From contig JADLBY010000026.1 of NCBI GenBank assembly GCA_020847445.1, positions 1 through 51,127 of the forward strand: DNA of 51,127 nucleotides, read 5' to 3'. Shown here one piece after another: positions 44,069 to 51,127 of the stretch. Position numbers and translations under genes: made by a program. Under the pieces are notes generated by a model, which was not told the DNA's origin, ran no database searches, and saw only the letters and a list, made by a program, of their open reading frames with translations. Every line of letters begins with the position of its first letter. Within the stretch, counting starts at the first letter, position 1. This DNA comes from Sphingomonadaceae bacterium. GTDB taxonomy: Bacteria > Pseudomonadota > Alphaproteobacteria > Sphingomonadales > Sphingomonadaceae.

Positions 44069-45217
44069 TCAGTTCAGCTGGTCGGCAAATCCGGCATAAT
44101 AGAAATCGGTGATGATCAGGCCGACCTGCGGATTTTCCATCGGTGCGGCGGGGGTGAAGGTGAAGCGGAACTTCGGCTTGCCTTCCGACAGCGCGGTCGA
44201 GCTGTTGTCTTCAGGCCGATATTCAAAGTTCGCGCCAATGATCCGGCCTTCGGATACCAGCTGGCGAACCTCTGAATTCATCGTTTCCAGCAAATCCTTG
44301 ACCATTCCGATGGTCAGGGGCTGGTCGACAAAGGGCAGGATGGCGGTGGCGCAGATATCCTGCAGCGCTTGGGCCGTGCGCACCGCGCTTTCGAACGCAA
44401 ATTCAGGCAGATCAGAACAGGTGCGGTTGCCCCAGAAACGGAATCCGGTGGTGCGAACCAATGTGGTGATGTCCGCATCGTTCAGCAGGCCTGCCGCCGT
44501 GCTGGGGTCCAACAGGTCAAAGCTGACATCCTTGTCGATGCCGGTGACGCCATCGACCTGAACATTGCTGATCGTCTTGTGCCAGCCAATCTGTTCGTCG
44601 ATGCGCGCGCGCAGGCCAAGGGCGCGGGCCACGGCATCGCCGGTAAAGCCACCGGTGAAGTTAGGCCAGATCAGCATCAGTTCGCGGGCGGAATAGGTGG
44701 CGCGATACAGGATCGCTGCTGCCTGATCGGCACCGATGGCACGGGCATAGGCCATGCCGCGAAGCTTTTTGGCTGCGATCACAAGCGCGGCAGTGACGGT
44801 GGCGGTATCAAGCCCCGGTGCACCGATGATGCGCGGGCGCACACCGACAACCGCCTCTGCATTCACCAGCGCCTGCAGCCCGGTATAGTCATTGCCGACA
44901 ATGCCACCGATCACGGCAGTATCGGTTGCCGCCTGATCCGCGCCTTCATTGACACGAACAACCACTAGGATCGGGCTGGTCTGGTCTGCGATCGCCTGTA
45001 GCGTATCGTTCAAAGTTCCGCCGGTCAGCACAAGGCCAAGGGCTGCGTCGATATCGGTCACCAGTACCGGCGTATTGACCGGAAACATGGCATCCAGTGC
45101 GGCGGTGGGGGCACCGGCGGCGGCAGCTGCGGTTACGACGACGCCGATGGTCGAAAGGCTGGCGTCCTGTACGGGGCGCGGGCCGGTGGCGGATTCGGTA
45201 ATGGTCAGGCCGTGCAT
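44069..45217 (-). CDS. FI: Contractile tail sheath protein FI
   Basis: 382-residue tail sheath protein. Family stretches: SLSTIGVVVTAA near residue 20, VNTPVLVTDI, the ILVVVRVNEG segment, and FRFWGNRTCS near 290, a well-conserved sheath motif. The ATG at 45,217 has AGGAG ten bases upstream and lies one base after the W stop; longer readings overlap W. Highly expressed in lytic growth, being present in many copies per particle. Confidence 0.93.
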   Translation of the reverse strand: MHGLTITESATGPRPVQDASLSTIGVVVTAAAAAGAPTAALDAMFPVNTPVLVTDIDAALGLVLTGGTLNDTLQAIADQTSPILVVVRVNEGADQAATDTAVIGGIVGNDYTGLQALVNAEAVVGVRPRIIGAPGLDTATVTAALVIAAKKLRGMAYARAIGADQAAAILYRATYSARELMLIWPNFTGGFTGDAVARALGLRARIDEQIGWHKTISNVQVDGVTGIDKDVSFDLLDPSTAAGLLNDADITTLVRTTGFRFWGNRTCSDLPEFAFESAVRTAQALQDICATAILPFVDQPLTIGMVKDLLETMNSEVRQLVSEGRIIGANFEYRPEDNSSTALSEGKPKFRFTFTPAAPMENPQVGLIITDFYYAGFADQLN

Positions 45218-45218
45218 A

Positions 45219-45593
45219 TCAGGCTCCTGTGGTAGTAGCGCCACCGGCGCGGATGGGGATGGAAAGGGAAACGCGGTTGTTGGGCGAGGGCAGGTCGGTC
45301 CGCTCGCCTTCGATCTGGATCTGCAAACGGCCCTCTGCATCGCCATTTGACAGGGCAATGCGGGTGATACGGATGCGGCGTTCCCACGCCTTCAGCGCAA
45401 GGGCGGTGGCAGCAAAGACCAGCGCGCGGGTGATGGCGTTCAGGGGCTGGTCGATCAGATCAAACAGCATCGATCCATAATCGCGGCGCATCACGCGGGT
45501 GCCGATGGGTGTGGTCAGGATATCGCCTATCGACTGCGCAAGATGCGCATTGCCGGTCAGGGCTGTGCCCGAATTTCGGTTGATACCGATCAT
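45219..45593 (-). CDS. W: Baseplate protein W (gp25-like)
   Basis: 124-residue baseplate wedge protein of the GPW/gp25 family. The signature is near residues 26-40: LTTPIGTRVMRRDYGS, then LFDLIDQP. It is the first gene of the W-FI-FII-E-T-U-D run, with a 70-base gap before it that holds the dyad at 45,641-45,659. In P2, W sits next to V and before J. Confidence 0.92.
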   Translation of the reverse strand: MIGINRNSGTALTGNAHLAQSIGDILTTPIGTRVMRRDYGSMLFDLIDQPLNAITRALVFAATALALKAWERRIRITRIALSNGDAEGRLQIQIEGERTDLPSPNNRVSLSIPIRAGGATTTGA

Positions 45594-45640
45594 GGCGGCA
45601 GTCCATGCGCGCGCTGGCTTTTAATTCCAGTCGGCCTGCC

Positions 45641-45659
45641 AGTAATGGCAGCCGTTACT
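45641..45659 (-). promoter_or_regulatory. Dyad upstream of W, candidate late activator site
   Basis: Near-palindrome AGTAATGGCAGCCGTTACT, its edge 48 bases before the W ATG. A copy with two differences lies 47 bases before the J ATG. No consensus -35 is near; AATTAA about 20 bases further may be a -10. Fits an Ogr-type activator site, though it is not the P2 consensus. Confidence 0.6.
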
Positions 45660-45663
45660 CTGT

Positions 45664-46236
45664 TTATTGTGGCGTGCCAGATACCCCGCCACCGGCCTGC
45701 ACGCCGGTATGCTTATGGCTCTTCAGGCTCTTGCCGCCACCGATCACATCCTCGGTCGCGGTTGCGGTTCCGCTGATATCGACATTGCCATTGATCGTCA
45801 CATCGGCCTCGATCGTCAATCCGCCCGGCGCGGTGATCTTTGCGGTGGCGTTTCCGGAAAGGTTGATTTCAAAAGCGTGCGCCTGGGCATCATAATCGAG
45901 TCGGCTGCCATCCCCGAACTCGATCCGGTCGATCGCGCTGTTGCCGACCGGGGGGAATGCATCGCAAACAATGCCGGGCATGAATATCGCATTGGCCAAC
46001 TCACCGTCCCGCTTGATCAAGATACCCTGTTCGCCGACGCTGGGGGCAGACCAGATACGGGTCTGGCCCGCGCGAAACGCGCACCAGCGGATAGGCGGGG
46101 TTTCGGCATCATCCTCATCCGGATCACCGATCCGCACCACACAGCGCGCTTCTGCCAGATCGACCGACACGACGACGCCGAAATCGATCATCGCGCCGGG
46201 GTCAAGCGGGATGTCTTCCATGTTCATTCTGGCCAT
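45664..46236 (-). CDS. V: Baseplate spike protein V
   Basis: 190-residue spike protein of the P2 gpV family: an OB-like domain at the N-terminus (FGVVVSVDLAEARCVVRIGD), then the GEQGILI segment and a C-terminal beta-helix region with TIEADVTINGNVDISGTAT. The C-terminus has HKHTGV, a histidine pair typical of the iron-binding spike tip. The ATG at 46,236 has AGGTG just before. Placed after the fibre genes instead of before J. Confidence 0.9.
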   Translation of the reverse strand: MARMNMEDIPLDPGAMIDFGVVVSVDLAEARCVVRIGDPDEDDAETPPIRWCAFRAGQTRIWSAPSVGEQGILIKRDGELANAIFMPGIVCDAFPPVGNSAIDRIEFGDGSRLDYDAQAHAFEINLSGNATAKITAPGGLTIEADVTINGNVDISGTATATEDVIGGGKSLKSHKHTGVQAGGGVSGTPQ

Positions 46237-46246
46237 CACCTGTTGA

Positions 46247-47950
46247 CTAGGGTTCGATTTTCCACTCGATCTGCAAATGGCGCAGCAGGATATCGACGGT
46301 GCCATTCGATCCCTTGAGACGCACGAAGAAGTGCTTCATCCCCGCCATCGCGCCATCGACCGGGATCCAACCGCTTTTGAAAAATGCATAATTGCCGCCA
46401 TTGTTCGTGACCGTCAGATCATTGCCTGCAGCGCTGACAGGCGCGCCAGCGCCAGTCTCAACCTCATCCAGCTGCATCGTAACCGTCTGCCCGTTTTCCG
46501 TCGCATAGCCGCGTGCAACGAGCCTGAAATGCGTCGCTGGGAACCTGTCAAAGTCAAGCGATGTGACCAGACTTTGCACCGGAATATAATTAACGCTGTT
46601 CACGTCGATCGTCGCGTCGCCGGGGCGAATGGTAGTAATTAGATACGGCATCATCGCTGCTTTTGGCACGGTCACATCACCGAATTTGAACTCGATCACA
46701 TTAACGTCGCCGAAAACAACCTGATTGTTCTTTGTGGTATAGGTGTTCGGGCCAATAGCCGTACTGTTGACTGCATCCACCTTTTGGTTGCCATGCTGGC
46801 CGCTGGCGAAGCCCAGAAACAGGTTGCGGCTGCCTGTTGTGATCGAACCACCCGCACCATAGCCAAGCCCCGTATTTTCCGCGCCGGTTGCGCCGGATAG
46901 TGCAAAGGCACCAACTGCTACCGCGTCGCTGCCCGAATAGACATCACCTGCCAGATAACCAACATTGACATTCCGGTGGCCAGCAGTCGCCGAAAATCCG
47001 GCTTTATAGCCGATATTGACGTTATAATCGCCGTTCGTCTTGGTGCGGCCAGCAGCATAGCCTACCTCGGTATTGCCGTCGCCGCTGATATTATTGTGCG
47101 ATGTTGTATATCCGATTGCGACATTTTCGTTACCATCGGTCAGATCGTGTAGCGTACTGTCGCCAACACCCGTATTGCCGGTGCCGGTAGTCGAGCTGCG
47201 AAGCGACCAATGGCCGACCGCGACAAGGCCCAAACCAGCAGTCGCCACCTTCAACGCTTCATTGCCTACAGCAACACTGTCAATCACCGAATCGGCCTCG
47301 CGCAATGCGTAAGCGCCGATGGCTACCACGTTACCTGGCGTCGCTGCATTGCGCAGCGCATGATGGCCTATCCCTATATTCTGGTCGCCGGAAACCAGAC
47401 CAAGCATGGCCTCTTCACCCATCGCCACAATGGCATTGGATGTGTGAGTGATATTGCCAGCGTTACCAAAGAAATAGGCATATTGTGCTGCTTTGCCCTT
47501 CGCCAGCGACGTTCCGAACATCCTGAAATCAGCAATATCCGCATCGCCAATGACCACGGTATTGCTGGCCGGAACCACGACATTCTTGCCGATACCGATT
47601 GCGTTGGAGACGTCGACAGGCTGCGCGCCAGCGCCCGCTCCATAGCCGAGGAAGATGTTGTAGCTGCCAGTTGCGATGGCGGCACCTGCATAGCCGCCAA
47701 TGCCGATATTCCTGATGCCTGCGGACAGGTTTCCGAAAAGCGCATAGTCGCCAATGGCAACGGCTTCACCGCCTCCATAAGCGCCAAGCGTCGCATATCC
47801 GATCGCAACGCCGACCGAATCGATGGCGCGTATCCGGTACCGCGCCACAAACTGATGTCCGCTTGCGCGCTTTGTGCCGACACCCTGAACGACCGCAAGG
47901 TGATCGACATCTTGGCCATCATTGAACGGCGGAAGGTCATTGATTTTCAC
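46247..47950 (-). CDS. Tail fibre with YadA-like head repeats
   Basis: 567-residue fibre protein starting at GTG 47,950, just after the assembly-protein stop. From about residue 45 to 420 it is made of degenerate 14-16-residue repeats with the core [N/A]xAIGxxA (for example NIGIGHHAL, NVAIGYTTS, NVNIGYKAG), the pattern of the beta-roll head of trimeric autotransporter adhesins. The C-terminal 150 residues are a different, probably receptor-binding, domain. A trimeric fibre is inferred from the repeat type. Confidence 0.85.
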   Translation of the reverse strand: MKINDLPPFNDGQDVDHLAVVQGVGTKRASGHQFVARYRIRAIDSVGVAIGYATLGAYGGGEAVAIGDYALFGNLSAGIRNIGIGGYAGAAIATGSYNIFLGYGAGAGAQPVDVSNAIGIGKNVVVPASNTVVIGDADIADFRMFGTSLAKGKAAQYAYFFGNAGNITHTSNAIVAMGEEAMLGLVSGDQNIGIGHHALRNAATPGNVVAIGAYALREADSVIDSVAVGNEALKVATAGLGLVAVGHWSLRSSTTGTGNTGVGDSTLHDLTDGNENVAIGYTTSHNNISGDGNTEVGYAAGRTKTNGDYNVNIGYKAGFSATAGHRNVNVGYLAGDVYSGSDAVAVGAFALSGATGAENTGLGYGAGGSITTGSRNLFLGFASGQHGNQKVDAVNSTAIGPNTYTTKNNQVVFGDVNVIEFKFGDVTVPKAAMMPYLITTIRPGDATIDVNSVNYIPVQSLVTSLDFDRFPATHFRLVARGYATENGQTVTMQLDEVETGAGAPVSAAGNDLTVTNNGGNYAFFKSGWIPVDGAMAGMKHFFVRLKGSNGTVDILLRHLQIEWKIEP

Positions 47951-47954
47951 GTCT

Positions 47955-48395
47955 TCAAGCTTTCTTTTCCGGCCAAAGCGGGTGGGTGGCGACAGGGAAG
48001 GCTTCGGGATCGTCACTGGCCAGCATGTCCTGTTCAATCAGGTTGCTGGCTACGCGAATGGCATCGATCGATGCAAAGTCCGCGCAGGTTTCGATGCTGT
48101 CGTCGCCCGCGCGCAAGGCATTCAGCTGCCTATGCAGCGGCATGATCGCATCTATCCGGCGTGCCGCCTCTGCCTTGATAGCGAACATGGCATCACGGCG
48201 CTTTTCGGAAAGGCCATAGCTGCGCCAGCGCGGCTTGCCATCCGGCCCGGTTTCGATTTCGCGCTGGGGCTGGTCAGGAGGAAACAGGGCCTCATGCTCT
48301 GCCGCAGTCACCAGAACAGCATCTTTTGGCTTTCCCTTGCCTTTACGGTTGGTCGGATAAAAACCGCAGGTAGATGGCGAGTACCAATAGCTCAT
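47955..48395 (-). CDS. Tail fibre assembly protein (G-like)
   Basis: 146-residue protein with an N-terminal YWYSPSTCGFYP segment and a helical middle (RRIDAIMPLHRQLNALRAG), features shared by small phage fibre-assembly proteins. It sits between the H-type fibre and the repeat-rich fibre and is three bases from H. Chaperone function is inferred from position and general pattern. Confidence 0.7.
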   Translation of the reverse strand: MSYWYSPSTCGFYPTNRKGKGKPKDAVLVTAAEHEALFPPDQPQREIETGPDGKPRWRSYGLSEKRRDAMFAIKAEAARRIDAIMPLHRQLNALRAGDDSIETCADFASIDAIRVASNLIEQDMLASDDPEAFPVATHPLWPEKKA

Positions 48396-48398
48396 GGG

Positions 48399-49430
48399 TC
48401 AGCTCCCGATTGCGATATAGTTGCCGGTCATCGCCCCATGGCCGTTGAACGCGGTAAAGCCGCTGGCGCTTTGTGAACCGGCAATGGCGTGGACATAATT
48501 GTCCTGGTCGGCTGCATCGCTGGCGCTGCCCTGCGCCAAAGCGACAAAGCACTGGCCGCCGGAAAAGGCGACGGGGAAGGTGACGGCCATCGTGGTATTG
48601 GCACCAATGCTGAAGCTGCCCCACTTGACCTCGAATCCGAAAAGCCGGAACCGGCCATTTGCGCCAAACAGCCGCACCAGACCCAGCAAGGCGGGCACCA
48701 GCGCCTTGGTTGTATTCGCGGTTTCCAGATCGGCTTCCAGCGCTGCTGTAACCGTGATGACGCGGTTGGCAGAAAGGTCTCCGCCGCCGGTGGCCATGCC
48801 GCCGCCGGTAATAGTGCGCCCGGTCAAGGTCGCAAGTCCAGCGAGCAGGGCGTCAAGCGAAGCCGTGATCGGTGCCAGAAAAGCAGTCAGCCGTGCGCGC
48901 AATGTCTTTGCGGTCACCGTTTCGCGATAATCATCCGGGCCGTCTACGGCAGCATCAACCTCGGCTTGGGTGGCGAAACGCGATATACCCTGAACCGTTT
49001 CGGACGCGGGCGGGTAGAGGAAAAGCGCGCTGCCAAAGTCGATGAAGGCAGCGGCATTGTCGGTGAAGGCAACATCGATCGAGATCAGGCCGAATGCCAG
49101 TTCCGCCTTGGTCAAAACAGGGTCTGTCGGATGGCTGTACACTGCAAACAGTGTGCCATCGTCAAGGAACAGGCCAAAACCGGTAAGATCATAGGTGTCG
49201 GCGCTGGTATCATAGGCGGTGACATGGATCACATTGGGGGCGACTTCCTGCCCGCTGACGCCGACCAGCGCCTTGAACTGACCCGGCAGGGCTGTCAGCG
49301 TCGGGGCCATGACGAACGGGGTGTCGGTCAGCCCCAGCGTCGCAATCTGAATCGGATCGGTTGCCGCCGTTTCTGCCGCGACCAGCGCGTCCAGACCGGC
49401 ATCGGTGATCATCATCTGCAATACAGGCAT
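48399..49430 (-). CDS. H: Tail fibre protein (H-like)
   Basis: 343-residue fibre protein. The N-terminal 150 residues, starting MPVLQMMITDAGLDAL, match the collar region of P2 H-type fibres (QMAITDAG family), with YPPASETVQGISRFAT near 134. The C-terminal 90 residues resemble the gp53-like fibre tip with FTAFNGHG and GNYIAIGS. Shorter than P2 H. Next to I and the assembly protein. Confidence 0.85.
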   Translation of the reverse strand: MPVLQMMITDAGLDALVAAETAATDPIQIATLGLTDTPFVMAPTLTALPGQFKALVGVSGQEVAPNVIHVTAYDTSADTYDLTGFGLFLDDGTLFAVYSHPTDPVLTKAELAFGLISIDVAFTDNAAAFIDFGSALFLYPPASETVQGISRFATQAEVDAAVDGPDDYRETVTAKTLRARLTAFLAPITASLDALLAGLATLTGRTITGGGMATGGGDLSANRVITVTAALEADLETANTTKALVPALLGLVRLFGANGRFRLFGFEVKWGSFSIGANTTMAVTFPVAFSGGQCFVALAQGSASDAADQDNYVHAIAGSQSASGFTAFNGHGAMTGNYIAIGS

Positions 49431-49433
49431 AAC

Positions 49434-50084
49434 CTAAACCTCCAGAAACTGACCGACTCCGGTCTCGAATGGTTCGCCATCCTCGGTTAAAAGGTAGGTG
49501 CCCCAGCGCGGGTCAGGATCATGCGTCGCCAGCGTGTCGAACCGGCCATAGGTTGCCGTCATTGCCCCGCCATCGAGCCAGAGGAACGCCTGCGCCTCGA
49601 GTGACTGGACGAAATCGAAATGGCGGCTGACCGGCTTTACCGATGCAACATCGCGGATGATCGAGGCGGCGGTTTCGGCCGTCAAAAAACTGGCCGGAAT
49701 GTCCGGGGCAGGGGCGCGAACCTCGAATGTGCCGGGGGTGCCGCGCGGGTTGGTTTCCCACCATTCGACCACGGTCAGCAGCGGGTGAAAACGCGCCAGC
49801 ACTTCCTCTACTATGCCGCGCGTCCCCTTGCGCTTGTGAAAGGAGATGGCATTGGCGGTCTCGGTGCGCTTTTGCGCCAGCGTCCAATTTTCATCCCATC
49901 GCGAAATGGCAAGACCCCATGCGAGAAAGGGCAGCACTTCAGGCGGGCAAGACAGCGGGTTCCACAGGCTGCCCACCATTCCGATATCCGCACCCACGCG
50001 CATGGCATCTTCCAGCGCGCGCTCGGCATCGGTGGCGTTGGGCGGCAACAGCGACTTCGCCAGAACATCGGGGGGCAGGCTCAT
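49434..50084 (-). CDS. I: Tail protein I
   Basis: 216-residue baseplate protein of the P2 gpI family. The segment LPPNATDAERALEDAM followed by LWNPLSCPPEVLPFLAWGLAIS is characteristic, as is RKGTRGIVEEVL. Its ATG overlaps the J stop (TGATG) and the H start follows four bases after its stop. Confidence 0.92.
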   Translation of the reverse strand: MSLPPDVLAKSLLPPNATDAERALEDAMRVGADIGMVGSLWNPLSCPPEVLPFLAWGLAISRWDENWTLAQKRTETANAISFHKRKGTRGIVEEVLARFHPLLTVVEWWETNPRGTPGTFEVRAPAPDIPASFLTAETAASIIRDVASVKPVSRHFDFVQSLEAQAFLWLDGGAMTATYGRFDTLATHDPDPRWGTYLLTEDGEPFETGVGQFLEV

Positions 50085-50983
50085 CAGTCTGCAATCCCTG
50101 CATCGTTGATCGTGATGGTCAGCGGATATCCAGCCTGCATCGCCGTCAAAACCACATCGGCGGCAGGGCTGGGAAGCTCAACCCGCTGGATGCCGCCAAC
50201 GTGCAGGGCGGCGATCAGGGCAGAGCGGGGGACATCACGACCAAGACGGCGCGCCGATTCCAGATAGGCGTTCAGGCTGGCCTCCGCTGTATCGAGCAGA
50301 AGCTGGGGGTCTGGCCCTGCATAACGGTAAAGATTGGCGACAATGTCATAATTGATGATCTCGGCGGATTGGACGGTGACCAGATCGGTCATCGGGCGGA
50401 CATCATCATCCAGTGCTGCGGTAACAGCTGCCAGCGTGGCGGGCGGGGCAGTGCCGTCGCCGGTCCGCGAAAGCACCGATACGACGACTTCGGTGGGCGC
50501 AGGCGATACCGCACTTGCATCCAGCACATCGGGGTTGGCGTTGCGGGCAAAGCCGACATAGGCACGTTCGGGGCCTGCGACAGAATAGGTGTGCGGGGCC
50601 AGCAAGGTCCGTTCGCGCAGATCGGCATCACTTTCCATGACTGCCGGTGCGCCGGTCAACGGATTGGCCGGGGTGATTTCCTGCCGTGTCAGGCCATAAA
50701 GTGCCGCCAGATTGTCCAGATTGCTCCCGCGCGCATAAGCGAGCAGGTTTTGTGTTGCCCCTTCAACAAAGGCCTGCACCAGCGCCATTTCGTCATAGGA
50801 GTCTGCCTCGATCAATTTGAAGGCGGGATCGCTTTCAACCAGTGCCGTGAATTCCGGCACCAGCTCGATCAGCCGCGCCAGCTTTGCATCGAAACGCGTC
50901 TCGAAATCAGGCTGGTCGATGATCTGCGGCGGCGGCAGCCGCGACAGGTCGATGGCGGGGGAGGTTGCGATCGATGAAACCAT
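50084..50983 (-). CDS. J: Baseplate assembly protein J
   Basis: 299-residue P2 gpJ homologue, baseplate wedge. Family segments: LSRLPPPQIIDQPDFE at the N-terminus, SNLDNLAALYGLTR near 92, and the ERAYVGFARNANPDVLDA stretch near 145. The ATG at 50,983 is preferred to 51,022 because the dyad lies a fixed distance upstream and a leader is needed. First gene of the J-I-H-fibre-V run. Confidence 0.92.
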   Translation of the reverse strand: MVSSIATSPAIDLSRLPPPQIIDQPDFETRFDAKLARLIELVPEFTALVESDPAFKLIEADSYDEMALVQAFVEGATQNLLAYARGSNLDNLAALYGLTRQEITPANPLTGAPAVMESDADLRERTLLAPHTYSVAGPERAYVGFARNANPDVLDASAVSPAPTEVVVSVLSRTGDGTAPPATLAAVTAALDDDVRPMTDLVTVQSAEIINYDIVANLYRYAGPDPQLLLDTAEASLNAYLESARRLGRDVPRSALIAALHVGGIQRVELPSPAADVVLTAMQAGYPLTITINDAGIAD

Positions 50984-51029
50984 GCCCCGCCTTTGCGCGC
51001 CAAGGGCGCGCCGGGGTAGCATCGGCGGC

Positions 51030-51048
51030 AGTAATGGCCGCTGTTACT
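51030..51048 (-). promoter_or_regulatory. Dyad upstream of J, candidate late activator site
   Basis: AGTAATGGCCGCTGTTACT, matching the W dyad at 17 of 19 positions and placed 47 bases before the J start. The flanks differ, so the similarity is in the dyad itself. Candidate binding site for the Ogr-like protein. Confidence 0.6.
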
Positions 51049-51062
51049 GGCGGCGATTGTTG

Positions 51063-51127
51063 TTATCGGCCAATATGGTCGATGGCGGCATCCATGATGC
51101 GGCGCTGGTCTTCTGCACCAAAGCCAA
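51063..51127 (-). CDS. C-terminal end of a gene entering from the right
   Basis: The last 20 codons plus TAA of a minus-strand frame: FGAEDQRRIMDAAIDHIGR at the end looks like a real helical C-terminus. The remainder lies outside the window, so the product cannot be named; a capsid, lysis or tail-completion protein is expected here in P2-like order. Confidence 0.5.
   Translation of the reverse strand, partial: GFGAEDQRRIMDAAIDHIGR

Noticed and set aside
27347-51127. Whole region as a Mu-like or lambda-like phage
   Set aside because: Tail genes and Ogr match P2; there is no transposase, and no lambda-type tail genes were seen.

Overview
The window looks like a chromosome segment of a sphingomonad (Alphaproteobacteria, Sphingomonadales) carrying most of a prophage. 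This rests on high GC, a TonB-dependent receptor of a type common in that order, the infA-maf-RNase E/G-yacG cluster, the mreBCD-mrdA-rodA operon and the petABC operon. The assignment is by gene content only; genus cannot be fixed from the sequence.

Host part, 1 to about 27,340. On the minus strand: a truncated trypsin-like protease, a class A penicillin-binding protein and priA. Then a DUF4197 lipoprotein (+), a TonB receptor (-), infA-maf-rng-yacG (+), tRNA-Phe, a thiolase/SDR pair (-), a flavin reductase (+), tRNA-Lys (-), the cell-shape operon mreB-mreC-mreD-mrdA-rodA (-), mutL (+), trmL-hemF-GNAT-MaoC (-) and the cytochrome bc1 operon (+), which ends in a strong terminator followed by tRNA-Gly. 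mutL carries an in-frame palindromic repeat between its two domains.

Prophage part, about 27,347 to beyond the right edge. A large serine recombinase gene runs into the 3' half of tRNA-Gly, marking an attachment site. The early operon (minus strand, from 38.5 kb leftwards) encodes a Cro-like protein, an Ogr-like zinc finger, an HTH protein, a primase-helicase, an HD phosphohydrolase with a zinc ribbon, an ASCH protein, a truncated cytosine methylase, an N6/N4 DNA methylase and several tiny proteins. Most starts overlap the previous stop. The repressor and a membrane-anchored protein are divergent (38.6 to 39.7 kb), with palindromic operators between repressor and cro.

The late operons (minus strand, 51 to 39.7 kb) encode a P2-type contractile tail: J, I, H, fibre assembly, a second fibre with YadA-like repeats, V, W, sheath FI, tube FII, E/E', tape measure T, U and D. 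Capsid, packaging and lysis genes are not in the window. The phage is a mosaic: P2-like tail and Ogr, non-P2 replication module, serine rather than tyrosine integrase, and a changed V/W position. The regulatory structures are the least explained part: a near-identical dyad the same distance upstream of W and J, a -1 frameshift site in E, a nested hairpin between FII and E, and a structured terminator region after cro.
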